Origin: Chitinimonas koreensis
GTDB lineage: Bacteria > Pseudomonadota > Gammaproteobacteria > Burkholderiales > Chitinimonadaceae
Direction: 5' to 3'
Assembly: GCF_014353015.1 (NCBI RefSeq)
Contig: NZ_CP060704.1
Span: 5,233,001 to 5,297,000, forward strand
DNA length: 64,000 nucleotides
Position 1 is the stretch's first letter, and each line of letters opens with the position of its first letter. Made by a program: the position numbers and the translations under genes. Shown here piece after piece: positions 52,936 to 62,772 of the stretch. The notes beneath the pieces were generated by a model, which was given only the letters and a program-made list of their open reading frames with translations, made no database searches and had not been told where the DNA came from.

Positions 52936-55900
52936 GTGCTCCACCTCTACCAGTCCAACCGCCTCGAAACCCTGGCCGCGCTGCTCGACGGCGTGCTGGC
53001 GCAGCCGCCGGCCGACCCGTACGCGCGCGAGACGGTGATCGTGCAGGCGCGCGGCATGGGCCGCTGGCTGGCGCTGGCGCTGGCCGAGCGCTTCGGGGTG
53101 TGCGCCAACGTCGACTTCCCGCTGCCGGCCACCTTCCTGTGGCGGCTGATCGAACAGGTGCTCGGCCCGCAATCGCGCAAGGGCCCGTTCGGCGCCGACG
53201 CGCTGGCCTGGCGGCTGCACGCGCTGCTGGCCGATCCGCCGCCGGCGCTGGCCGGCTACCTGGCCCGGCCGCCGGGCCAGGTAGCCGCGGTGGCCGAGCG
53301 GCGGCGCTGGCGGCTGGCGCGCCGCATCGCCGACGTGTTCGATCATTACCTGGTCTACCGGCCCGACTGGCTCGAAGCCTGGGAAGCCGGCCAGCTGCGC
53401 AACCTCGGCCGCGACGAGGACTGGCAGGCCCAGCTGTGGCGCCGGCTGGCGGCCGATCGCGACGGCCCGCACCGGGCCGACCTGATGCGCGAGCTGCTGG
53501 CGCGGCTGGCCGATGCGGCGCCGCTCGACCTGCCCGAGCGCATCGTGCTGTTCGGCAGCTCCAGCCTGCCGCCCTTGATGCTCGACGTATTGCGCGCGCT
53601 GAGCCGCCGCATCGACGTCTGCCTGTTCGCGCTCAACCCCTGCGCCGCGCCGTGGGGCGACCTGACCCGCAAGGCGCAGACGCTGGCGCCGGGCGAGCGG
53701 CTGCTGGCAGCCTGGGGCGCGCAGGGCCGGGTGTTCTTCGACGAGCTGGCCGGCGCCGACGAGCTGACCAGCCTGTTCGACGACAGCGCGCCGGACCACC
53801 TGCTGGGCGCGCTGCAGCACGCCGTGCTGACGCTCGAACCGGTCCGCTTCACCGCCGACGACAGCCTGGCGATCCATGCCTGCCACGGCCCGCAGCGCCA
53901 GGTCGAGACGCTGAAGGACGCGCTGCTGGCGCGCTTCGCCGCCGACCCGACCTTGCAGCCCGACCAGGTGGTGGTGCTGTGCCCGGACGTCGAAGGCTAT
54001 GCGCCGCATATCGAGGCGGTATTCGGCCATGGCGAGCCGGCCGTGCCGTTCGCGGTGGCCGACCGCGGCGGCCTGGCCGCCTCGCCCTTGCTGGCCGGCT
54101 TCGTCGCGCTGCTGCGGCTGCCGGACAGCGACTGGGAAGCCGGCCGCATCGCCGCGCTGCTCGAAATCCCGGCGCTGGCGGCGCGCTTCGGCCTGGCCGA
54201 GGCCGACCTGCCGCTGCTGCGCGAATGGATCGCCCGCGGCGGCATCCGCCGCGGCCGCAGCGGCGACGAATTCAGCTGGGAGGCCGGCATCGGCCGGCTG
54301 CTGCTCGGCGTGGCGCTGCCGCGCCGGCTGCCGGTCGACCCGGCCGCGGCCGGCGCCGAATCCTCCCTGCCGCTGTTCGGCGCGCTGCTGCCGGCCGACG
54401 GCCTCGACCTGCGCTTCGCCGACCGCGTCGCCGCCTTGGCGCGGGTGGTGCGCCAGCTCGGCCGCTGGCAGGACGCGCTGGCGCACGAGCGGCCGCCGGC
54501 CGAGTGGAGCGGCTTCCTGCTGCAATGGATCGACGGCTGGTTCGCCGACCCCGGCCACGAGGCCGCCGACCAGGCCGCGCTCGACCGCCTGCGCGGCGCG
54601 CTGGTGGAACTGGCCGAGCTGGCCGAACACGCCGGCGTGACCGCGCCGGTCGGCCGCGCCGCGGTGGTCGAGTGGCTGGAAGGCCGGCTCGGCGACGGCT
54701 CGAGCGCCGGCGGCTTCCTTACCGGCGGGGTGACCTTCGCCCAGCTGATGCCGATGCGCAACCTGCCGTTCCGGGTGGTGGCGGTGCTCGGCCTCGACGA
54801 CGGCGCCTTCCCGCGCGACAGCCAGCCCGACGGCTTCGACCTGATCGCGCGCCATCCGCGCCGCGGCGACCGCGCCCGCGCGCTCGACGAGCGCTGGCTG
54901 TTCCTCGAGACCGTGCTGGCGGCGCGCGACGCGCTGCTGCTGTTCTATACCGGCCGCGACGCGCGCTCCGATGTCGCGCTGCCGCCGTCGACGGTGATCG
55001 CCGACCTGGTCGACACGCTGGGCGAGGCCGGGCCGGCGCTGCTGCACCAGCATCCCTTGCAGGCCTTCTCGCCCGACCGCTTCGGCGGCCGCGCCGCGCT
55101 GCCGGCCTTCGATGCGCGCTGGGCCGGCATCGCCCGCCAGGCCGGCCGCGGCGACCAGCCGGCCGCGCCGCTCGACGGCGCCGACTGGGCGATCGCCCAG
55201 CCGGCCACGCTGGAACTGGACGAGCTGCTGGCCTTCGCCGGCGACCCGGCCGGCTGGTTCCTGCGCCGCCAGGGCGTGCGCTTCGAGCGCGCCGAGGCCG
55301 AGCTGGCGGCGCGCGAGCCGTTCGCGCTGCAGCGCCAGGACGAGCGGGCGCTGCTCGAGCTGGCCGAGCGCCACGCCGGCGAGCCGGCCGCCTTGGCCGC
55401 GCTCGGCCACGCCGCCGCGGTGCTGCCGATGGGCGCCACCGGCGCGCTGTGGGCCGAGCGCGAGGCGGCCCGCTTCGCCCCGGCGCTGGCGGCCTGGCGC
55501 GAACGGCCCGAGCGCAGCCTGTCGATCGACCTCGAACTCGACCATCTCCGCCTCGGCGGCCTGCTGCGCGGCATCGGCGCCGACGGCCTGCAGCTGCAGC
55601 AGCCCGGCCCGCTGTGGGACAGCGCGCGGCTGGCGGCCTGGCTGCAGCACCTGCTGCTGTGCATCGCCCAGCCGGCCGGCATCGCCTGCGCGACCCGGCT
55701 GGTCGGGCTCGACGAAGTCGCCCATTACCGCGCCCCGGCCGACGCGCGCGCGCTGCTGCGGCCGTGGCTGGCGGCCTGGCGCGACGCCCACCAGCGGCCG
55801 CCGCCGTTGCTGCCGCGCTGCGCGCTGGCCTGGCTCAAGGGCCGCGACGGCAAGGGCGGCAGCCTGGACAAGGCCTGGGCCGAAGCGCTCAAGGCCTGGC

Positions 55901-56055
55901 TGGGCAGCGAGCAGGCCGCCGGCGAAGGCGCACGCGACGCGGTGCGCGCGCTGTGGCGCGACCAGCCGCCGCTGGGCGAAGCCTTCGCCGCGCTGGCCGA
56001 CACGCTGATCGCGCCGATGCTGGCGCACGAGACGCTGACGGAGCTGCCGGCATGA
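52936..56055 (+). CDS. recC: exodeoxyribonuclease V subunit gamma (RecC)
   Basis: 1039-residue Chi-recognition subunit of RecBCD. LHLYQSNRLETLAALLDGVL at the N-terminus and VIVQARGMGRWLALALAERFGVCANVDFPLPA are the most conserved RecC segments. PFAVADRG, FLTGGVTFAQLMPMRNLPFRVV and LGLDDGAFPRDSQPDGFDLIA follow in order. GTG 52936-52938 is chosen because it gives the family's short start (V/MLHLYQSN) where the open frame upstream is Pro/Arg-rich shadow sequence. Overlaps recB by ATGA. Works in double-strand break repair and degradation of foreign linear DNA. Confidence 0.93.
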   Translation: MLHLYQSNRLETLAALLDGVLAQPPADPYARETVIVQARGMGRWLALALAERFGVCANVDFPLPATFLWRLIEQVLGPQSRKGPFGADALAWRLHALLADPPPALAGYLARPPGQVAAVAERRRWRLARRIADVFDHYLVYRPDWLEAWEAGQLRNLGRDEDWQAQLWRRLAADRDGPHRADLMRELLARLADAAPLDLPERIVLFGSSSLPPLMLDVLRALSRRIDVCLFALNPCAAPWGDLTRKAQTLAPGERLLAAWGAQGRVFFDELAGADELTSLFDDSAPDHLLGALQHAVLTLEPVRFTADDSLAIHACHGPQRQVETLKDALLARFAADPTLQPDQVVVLCPDVEGYAPHIEAVFGHGEPAVPFAVADRGGLAASPLLAGFVALLRLPDSDWEAGRIAALLEIPALAARFGLAEADLPLLREWIARGGIRRGRSGDEFSWEAGIGRLLLGVALPRRLPVDPAAAGAESSLPLFGALLPADGLDLRFADRVAALARVVRQLGRWQDALAHERPPAEWSGFLLQWIDGWFADPGHEAADQAALDRLRGALVELAELAEHAGVTAPVGRAAVVEWLEGRLGDGSSAGGFLTGGVTFAQLMPMRNLPFRVVAVLGLDDGAFPRDSQPDGFDLIARHPRRGDRARALDERWLFLETVLAARDALLLFYTGRDARSDVALPPSTVIADLVDTLGEAGPALLHQHPLQAFSPDRFGGRAALPAFDARWAGIARQAGRGDQPAAPLDGADWAIAQPATLELDELLAFAGDPAGWFLRRQGVRFERAEAELAAREPFALQRQDERALLELAERHAGEPAALAALGHAAAVLPMGATGALWAEREAARFAPALAAWRERPERSLSIDLELDHLRLGGLLRGIGADGLQLQQPGPLWDSARLAAWLQHLLLCIAQPAGIACATRLVGLDEVAHYRAPADARALLRPWLAAWRDAHQRPPPLLPRCALAWLKGRDGKGGSLDKAWAEALKAWLGSEQAAGEGARDAVRALWRDQPPLGEAFAALADTLIAPMLAHETLTELPA

Positions 56056-59000
56056 GCGCCCGCCCCTTCCGCGCGCTCGATGCGCCGCTCGACGGCCTCA
56101 ACCTGATCGAGGCCAGCGCCGGCACCGGCAAGACCTGGACCATCGCCGCGCTGTATGCCCGGCTGGTGCTCGAACGCGCGCTGGTGCCCGAGCAGATCCT
56201 GGTGGTGACCTATACCAAGGCCGCCACCGCCGAGCTGCGCGACCGCATCCGCCGCCGCCTGGCCGAGCTGGCCGAAGCGCTGGAGCAGGCCGGCGACGCC
56301 GCCGCGATGGCCGCCCTGGCCGAGCGCGACGCGCATTTCCTCTACCCGCTGGTGGCCGGCCGCGCAGCGCTGGGCAGCGAGGCGGCGGCCGCCGACGCCT
56401 TGCGGCTGCGCGCCGCGGTCTCGGGCTTCGACACCGCGGCGGTGTTCACCATCCACGGTTTCTGCCAGCGCGCGCTCGGCGAGCATGCGCTGGCGGCCGG
56501 GCTGGAGCTCGACCGCAGCTTCCTGGCCGACGAGGCCGAGCTGCTGCAGGCCGCCGCCGACGCGGCCTGGAAGGACGAGACCGCCCACGCCAGCCGCGAC
56601 TGGCTCGACTACCTGATCGACAAGCGGCAGACGCCCGAGGCCTGGGTCGCGCTGCTGCGCGGCTGGCTGGCGCTGCCCGAACTGGAGATCGCCCTGCCCG
56701 AGGGCAGCGCCGACAGCGACGCGCTGCTGGCCGGCTTCGCCGCCGACCACGCCGCGCTGGCCGCACGCTGGCACGGCGCCGAGGGCACGGACGCGCGCAA
56801 CTGGCTGCTGGCGCAGTCGGACGCCAAGCTGCTCGACGGCCGCAGCCACCAGCGCCGCTACCTCGACGGCGCGCTGGCGTTCTGGGACGGCTGGCTGGCC
56901 GGCCCGGCCCGCGCCGGCGTGCCAGTCGAAAAGGACGGCAGCCTGCCGGGCAAGGTCTGGCGGCTGTTCGGCGATGCGCTGGCCGATGCCGCCAAGGGCG
57001 GGCCGCCGGTGCCGCCGCTGTTCGCCGCGCTGCGGCCGCTGGCCGAGCAGGCGCAGCGGCTCGACGCCGCGCGCAAGGCGCGGCTGGCCGCCACCCACGC
57101 CCGGCTGATCGGCGAGCTGGCGGCGCGGCTGGCCGAGCGCAAGGCGGCCGCCGGCGCGATGAGCTTCCACGACCTGCTGGTCGAGCTCGACGCCGCCCTG
57201 GCCGGCCCGGCCGGCGACGCCCTGGCCGCGGCGCTGCGCACGCGCTACCGCGCCGCGCTGATCGACGAATTCCAGGACACCGATCCGCTGCAGTTCCGCA
57301 TCTTCGACCGGCTGTTCGGGGCGGCAGCCGATGCTGCGCCGGCCGTTGCCGCGGCAGCCGCTGATGCGGCAGCCGACGCGGCGGTCGCCGGAGAGGAGAT
57401 GGCCCGCGGCGAAGACCTGTTTGGCGGGCTCGCGGCCGACGACGCAGCGGAGGGCGGCGGCGCCCCCCACGCCACCTTCCTGGTCGGCGACCCCAAGCAG
57501 GCGATCTACGCGTTCCGCGGCGCCGAGCTGCACGCCTACCTGGCGGCGCGCGACCGGGTGCCGCTCGAGCGGCGCTACAGCCTGACCACCAACCGCCGCA
57601 GCACGCCGGCGCTGGTCGGCGCGATCGAGCAGCTGTTCCGCTGCAGCGCCGCGCCCTTCCTGCTGGAGGAGCTCGACTACGCCCACGTCGACGCGATCGA
57701 CGACAAGCCGGCGCTCGAACTCGACGGCACGGCCCAGGCCGCGCTCGGCTGGCAATGGCTGGCGGCGGACGACGAGGCGATGCTGGGCCGCCTGGCCGCG
57801 CGCGCCGAGGCGGTCAGGCTGACGGCCGACCGCATCGCCGCGCTGCTGGCGCCGGGCCGCGCCAGCCTCGGCGGCCGGCCGCTCGGCGGCGGCGACGTGG
57901 CGGTGCTGGCCGGCACCCACGGCGAGCTGGCGGCGATGCAGCTGGCGCTGGCCGAGCGCGGCGTGCTCAGCGTGCGCATCAGCCGGCAGAGCGTGTTCGA
58001 CACCGACGAGGCGCGCGACCTGCTGCAGGTGCTGGCGGCGCTGGCCGAACCGGGCGAGCGGGCGATCCGCACCGCGCTGTTCACCCCGACCGTCGGCCTC
58101 GACGCCGCCACGCTGGCCGGCCTGTTGCGCGACGAGCGCGGCTGGGACGCCACGCTGGCCGATTTCCGCCGCTGGCACGGCGAGCTGCTGGCGCACGGCC
58201 CGATGGCAGCGCTGACCGGCTGGCTGATCGGCAGCGGCAGCGCGGCGCGGCTGGCCGGCCGGCCGCAGGGCGAGCGGCGGCTGACCAATCTGCTGCACCT
58301 GTTCGAGCTGGTCGAGCAGGCCCACCATGGCCAGCACGGCCTGGCGCCGCTCTTGGCCTGGTACCGCGCCGAGCTCGGCGGCGCCGCGGCCGGCGAGGAG
58401 GATGCGCGGCTGATGCGGCTGGAAAGCGACGCCAGCCGGGTCAAGCTGGTCACCATCCACGCCGCCAAGGGGCTCGAATACCCGGTGGTGTTCTGCCCCT
58501 TCCTGTGGGACGGCCAGCTGTTCCGCCAGCACGAGACCATTCCGCTGTGCCACGAGGACGGCCGCGCGCTGCTCGATTTCGGCTCGCCGCGGCTGGCCGA
58601 GCACTGGCAGGCCGCCAGCGCCGAGCGGCTGGCCGAGAAGCTGCGGCTGCTCTACGTGGCGCTGACGCGGCCGCGCAGCGCCTGCTACGTCGCCTGGGGC
58701 GCGGTGAAGGACGTACAGCAGTCGGCGCTCGGCTGGCTGCTGGCCGGCGGCGCGCTGCGCGAGCGCGACGCGGCGGCGCTGCAGGCCGAGGTGTCGGCGC
58801 TGGTCGCGGCGTCGAACGGCGCGATGGCCTGGATCGACGAGGGCGGCGAACGCGTGCCGCCGGCGCCGCCGCCGGCCGCCGCGTTCGAGCCGTCAGTGGC
58901 GACGCTGGCGCGCAAGCTGCGCTGGCAGTGGCGCATGAGCAGCTTCTCCGGCCTGACCGCCGGCCTGCACGCCGAGGCGCCCGACCACGACGGCGCGGTG

Positions 59001-59770
59001 CTGCCGGCCGAGGAGGCCGCGGCGCCGGTCGAGCCGCCGCACGCCGACCCTTACGGCTTCGACCGCCTGCCGGCCGGCCCGCGTGCCGGGTCTGCCTGCA
59101 TGCGCTGTTCGAGGAGTGGGATTTCGCCCGCCGCGACCGGCCCGCGCTCGAGGCGATGTCGGCGCGGCTGTTGCGCCAGCACGGCTTCGACCCGGCCTTG
59201 GCGCCGCTGGCGGCCGAGCTGGTCGAGCGGACGCTGGCCACGCCGCTGACGGCGGGCGGTGCGCGGCTGGCCGGGCTGCCGGCCGGCCGCCGGCTGGTGG
59301 AGCTCGAGTTCACCTACCGCCTGCGCCGCTTCGAATGGCCGGCGCTGGCGGCCTTGCTGGCCGATCCGGCGGCCGGCCTGCCGGCCCGTTTCGCAGAGGC
59401 GGCCGCCGGCCTCGAGGCGGAGGTCGGCGCGGGCTACCTCAAGGGCTTCATCGACCTGGTATGCGAACTCGACGGCCGCCACTACGTGCTCGACTGGAAG
59501 TCGAACCGCCTGCCCGGCTACGGCCCGGCCGCGCTGGAAGCGGCGATGGCGGCCGAGCACTACTATCTGCAGGCGCTGGTGTATTGCGTGGCGCTGCACC
59601 GCTACCTGAAGTGGCGGCTGCGCGACTACGACTACGCGCGCGATTTCGGCGGCGCGATCTATGTGTTCCTGCGCGGCGTGCCGGAGGGCGGCGTGTGGCG
59701 GTATGCGCCGCCGCTGGCATTGATCGAGGGATTGGAGACGCTGCTGTGCGGCGGCGGCCGTGAGGTGTGA
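56052..59770 (+). pseudogene. recB: exodeoxyribonuclease V subunit beta (RecB), frameshifted near the nuclease domain
   Basis: RecB helicase-nuclease, about 1239 residues. SF1 motifs: Walker A EASAGTGKTWT (20-30), VVTYTKAATAELRDR, FTIHGFCQRAL, LIDEFQDTDPLQFRIFD (Walker B), VGDPKQAIYAFRGAEL, VTIHAAKGLEYPVVFCP and RLLYVALTRPRSACYVA. The C-terminal nuclease has VLDWKSNRLPGYG and AEHYYLQALVYCVALHRYL. After LPAGPRAG the frame changes; CLHALFEEWDFARRD continues in the next frame. One extra G in the GGG at 59088-59090 joins them. Without correction the nuclease would be lost and only the helicase kept. ATG 56052 overlaps the recC stop. Confidence 0.93.
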
Positions 59771-59976
59771 GGTGTCAGGCGTGAGGTGTAACCCCATCCC
59801 CAGCCGACGCCGGCCGCCCCCACCCCTCCCCTTGAAGGGGAGGGAGTTCTATTGCGACACGTTTGGAGATCACTGCCGACCGAAACTTGCGCGGCCGGCC
59901 CCTCCCCCTTCAAGGGGGAGGTTGGGAGGGGATGGGGTTACACCTCACGCCTGACACCTCACGCCTCACACCAAAG
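59758..59976 (+). repeat. composite palindromic element, short copy, between recB and recD
   Basis: Outer period-7 arrays (GTGAGGTGTGAGGTGTCAGG from 59760; ACACCTCACGCCTGACACC to about 59972) flank CCCCATCCCC and GGGGATGGGG. Inside are CCCTCCCCTTGAAGGGGAGGG-type and CCCTCCCCCTTCAAGGGGGAG-type hairpins, with a 65-base centre. Its first bases contain the recB stop and it ends next to the recD start, which has no good ribosome site. Confidence 0.8.
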
Positions 59977-61788
59977 ATGAACACCGCCCTCCTCCCCCCC
60001 TACGCCGCCGAGCTGGTCGAATGGCTGCAGGCCAGCCACCCCGCCGCCGCGCCCGCCGCGCTGGCCGCCGCCGGCCTCGCCGCCGCGCGCGCCGACGAGG
60101 GCCATGTCTGCGTCGAGCTGGCGGACATGGCCGGCAGCCGCTGGAACGGCATCGAGCTGCCCGCCCTGGCCGACTGGCGCGCCGCGCTGCTGGCCAGCGG
60201 CTTCGTCGCCGCGCCCGCCGGCTACGCGCCGCTGCTGCTCGACGGCGACCGGCTCTACCTGGCCCGGCTGTGGGCCGACGAGGTGACGCTGGCCGCCGCG
60301 CTGCGCCGCCGCGCCGGCCCGGCCGCCGTCGCGCCGGAACGGGTGCGCGCGGCGCTCGATCCGCTGTTCGCCGGCACGCCGGCCGACGACGGCCAGCGCC
60401 GCGCCGCCGCCACCGCGCTGCTCAACCGGGTGGCGGTGATCTCGGGCGGGCCCGGCACCGGCAAGACCACCACCGTGGCCAAGGTGCTGGCCGCGCTGGT
60501 GGCGCTCGAGCCGGGCTGCCGCATCCGGCTGGCCGCGCCGACCGGCAAGGCCGCCGCGCGCATGGTCGAGGCTCTGGCCGGCGCGCGCGAGCGGCTCGGC
60601 CTCGACCTGGTCACCCAGGCCGCGCTGCCGGCCGAGGCGATCACGCTGCACCGGCTGCTGGGCTTCCGGCCCGACTCGGCCCGGCCGCGCCACGACGCGG
60701 CCCATCCGCTGGCGCTCGACGCGCTGGTGGTCGACGAAGCCTCGATGATCGATCTCGCGCTGTTCGCCAGGCTGCTCGAAGCGCTGCCGGCCGACGCCCG
60801 GCTGATCCTGCTCGGCGACCGCGACCAGCTCGCCTCGGTCGAGGCCGGCAGCGCCTTCGCCGAACTGGTCACCCAGGCCGGCCACTCCACCGCCGGCCTG
60901 GCCCGCCTGGCCGCCGCCACCGGCATGCGCAAGCCGGCCAGCCCAGCCGGGGCCGCGCCCGACGCCGGCGCGCTGGCCGACGGCATCGCCCTGCTCGAGG
61001 TGAGCCACCGCTTCGACAGCGCCAGCGGCATCGGCGCGCTGGCGCAACTGGCCAACCGCGGCCAGGCCGACGCGGCGATCGCGCTGCTGCGGCAACAGCC
61101 GCTGGCCGGGGCAACCGCGCCCACGGCAGGCGAACTCGCCTGGCAGCCGGGCCGCGCCGCCGACTGGCTGCCGGCGCTGGTGGCCGGGCTCGAAGCCGCG
61201 CTGGCCGGCTACCGCGCCGCCGTCGCGGCGCGCGACGCCGACGCCGCCTGGCGCGCGTTCGAGCGGCTGCGGCTGCTGTGCGCGCTGCGCGACGGTCCGG
61301 TCGGCGTCGAGGCGATCAACCGGCTGGTCGAGACCCGCGTGCTGCGGCACGACCCGCGCCGCCAGCCGTGGTACCCGGGCCGGCCGGTGATCGTGCGCGC
61401 CAACGACACCGCGCTCGGCCTCGCCAACGGCGACGTCGGCCTGACGCTGGCGACCGACGACGGCCTGCGGGTGCACTTCCCCGCCGCCGACGGCTGGCGC
61501 GCACTGGCGCCGGGCCGCTTGCCGGCGCACGACACCGCCTTCGCGCTCACCGTGCACCAGTCGCAGGGCTCGGAATTCGACGCGGTCTGGCTGCTGCTGC
61601 CGGACGAGGACGCCCCGCTGCTCGACCGCAGCCTGGTCTACACCGCGGTGACGCGCGCGCGGCGCCAGGTCGCGATATGGGGCTCGGCCGCCACGCTGGC
61701 CGCGGCGATCGGCCGCGAGACGCGGCGCGCCAGCGGGCTGGCGGCACGGCTGGCGGACGGTCGGGCGGCAGCGATCGCGCACGCTTGA
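59977..61788 (+). CDS. recD: exodeoxyribonuclease V subunit alpha (RecD)
   Basis: 603-residue 5'-3' SF1B helicase of RecBCD. Walker A SGGPGTGKTTTVAKVLAAL near residue 160, RLAAPTGKAAARMVEAL (motif Ia), LDALVVDEASMIDLALFARLL (Walker B), LILLGDRDQLASVEAGSAF (motif III), then VSHRFD, and near the C-terminus VHQSQGSEFDAVWLLLPD and LVYTAVTRARRQVAIWG. ATG 59977 gives MNTALLPPYAAELVEW. Third gene of recC-recB-recD but separated by a repeat of about 200 bases, so its expression may differ from recCB. Confidence 0.95.
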   Translation: MNTALLPPYAAELVEWLQASHPAAAPAALAAAGLAAARADEGHVCVELADMAGSRWNGIELPALADWRAALLASGFVAAPAGYAPLLLDGDRLYLARLWADEVTLAAALRRRAGPAAVAPERVRAALDPLFAGTPADDGQRRAAATALLNRVAVISGGPGTGKTTTVAKVLAALVALEPGCRIRLAAPTGKAAARMVEALAGARERLGLDLVTQAALPAEAITLHRLLGFRPDSARPRHDAAHPLALDALVVDEASMIDLALFARLLEALPADARLILLGDRDQLASVEAGSAFAELVTQAGHSTAGLARLAAATGMRKPASPAGAAPDAGALADGIALLEVSHRFDSASGIGALAQLANRGQADAAIALLRQQPLAGATAPTAGELAWQPGRAADWLPALVAGLEAALAGYRAAVAARDADAAWRAFERLRLLCALRDGPVGVEAINRLVETRVLRHDPRRQPWYPGRPVIVRANDTALGLANGDVGLTLATDDGLRVHFPAADGWRALAPGRLPAHDTAFALTVHQSQGSEFDAVWLLLPDEDAPLLDRSLVYTAVTRARRQVAIWGSAATLAAAIGRETRRASGLAARLADGRAAAIAHA

Positions 61789-62772
61789 ACGCAGGGCGAG
61801 CACGGCCCTTGCCGGGAAGCGCACGGCAAACCGCCAGGCGGATAAGCCGCAGGCCCGATCCGGCCATGCCGGAATCCGCCGGTCCTCTGCATCGTCCGCG
61901 CCAAATCCCCAAACAATCCAAAGCGCATTGGATTCTTGAAGCTGGTTATCCGCCGAAGGTATTGGATTTCAAGCCCGCCAATTGAATTGGCCTGATTCCA
62001 CTCCGAATTGGACTCCAATTGGTATTGCAATCCGATCGAATCGTCCCATTCGGCGAATATCGGCGCTCGCCATGGCTCATCCGCCGATTTCCTAGCTCGT
62101 CGCATCGATATTGCGGCGCCGATCCGAAGCTCCCACTATTTGCGCCAGACACGCCGCGATCCGTATCCGACTCTAAACGGGCGCCGGACGATGTCGAATC
62201 ATCCTAATAAGAACGCGTCTCCCGGAGTGATTCATGAAAACCGCCTTTCCCATGGCAGGCGTCTCCTCGGCAGGCGAACCGCAGCGCTCCCGCATGCGTT
62301 TCGCCGCCGGCCCGTCATGGCCGATCGGCGCCGCGATCCCGGTTTCGGCCGGGATCGCCATGCTTGTTCCCCCTGAGACATGAATTCGGGCAATCGGCCG
62401 GATCGATTCCGGCGCGATCGCCGTTCGATCGGAAGGCAGGGCGAAATACCGTCATTCCGGCCGTGACCGGGCGCATCGGCCGAGGCCGCGCCCGTCGGCA
62501 GATAAAAAGAGCAGAGAGCGAGTGAAGCAGCAGTACCCATGAAGCGGCAGCACCAGGCCGCATAAAAACGGTGAACAAGCCGTTCCGATATCAAACAAGA
62601 AAAGAACAAACAACAAGAAATGGAGCGGGTGGGCCGGTACCCGTCGACCATTCGGCGATCCCGCGTCGCACACCCCGCGCCCTACCGGGCGCACTCCGGA
62701 ACCAGCCGGGCGCGGCCTCCTCCCGCGACCCGGCGGTTCCGGTCATTTTTTGCCGAGCAGGAGGAATCCGAC
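61789..62772. other. 984-base gene-free stretch, AT-richer than its surroundings
   Basis: No credible gene on either strand. 61900-62200 is rich in ATTGG/CCAAT words and includes the perfect palindrome GCCAATT-G-AATTGGC (61977-61991). A 10-bp hairpin GCGATCCCGG/CCGGGATCGC (62332-62357) and an A-rich stretch around 62560-62625 also stand out. Short open frames here have no ribosome site or recognisable protein. It probably carries the promoter of the following gene and may be a recombination junction. Confidence 0.5.

Noticed and set aside
55725..58604. 959-codon minus frame across recC/recB
   Set aside because: Gln/Gly/Ala/Arg-rich antisense shadow; both plus-strand genes have clear helicase motifs.
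62008..62376. Small genes in the AT-rich gap after recD
   Set aside because: Open frames at 62008-62376 (plus) and 62232-62651 (minus) have no ribosome site, no recognisable sequence and overlap hairpins.
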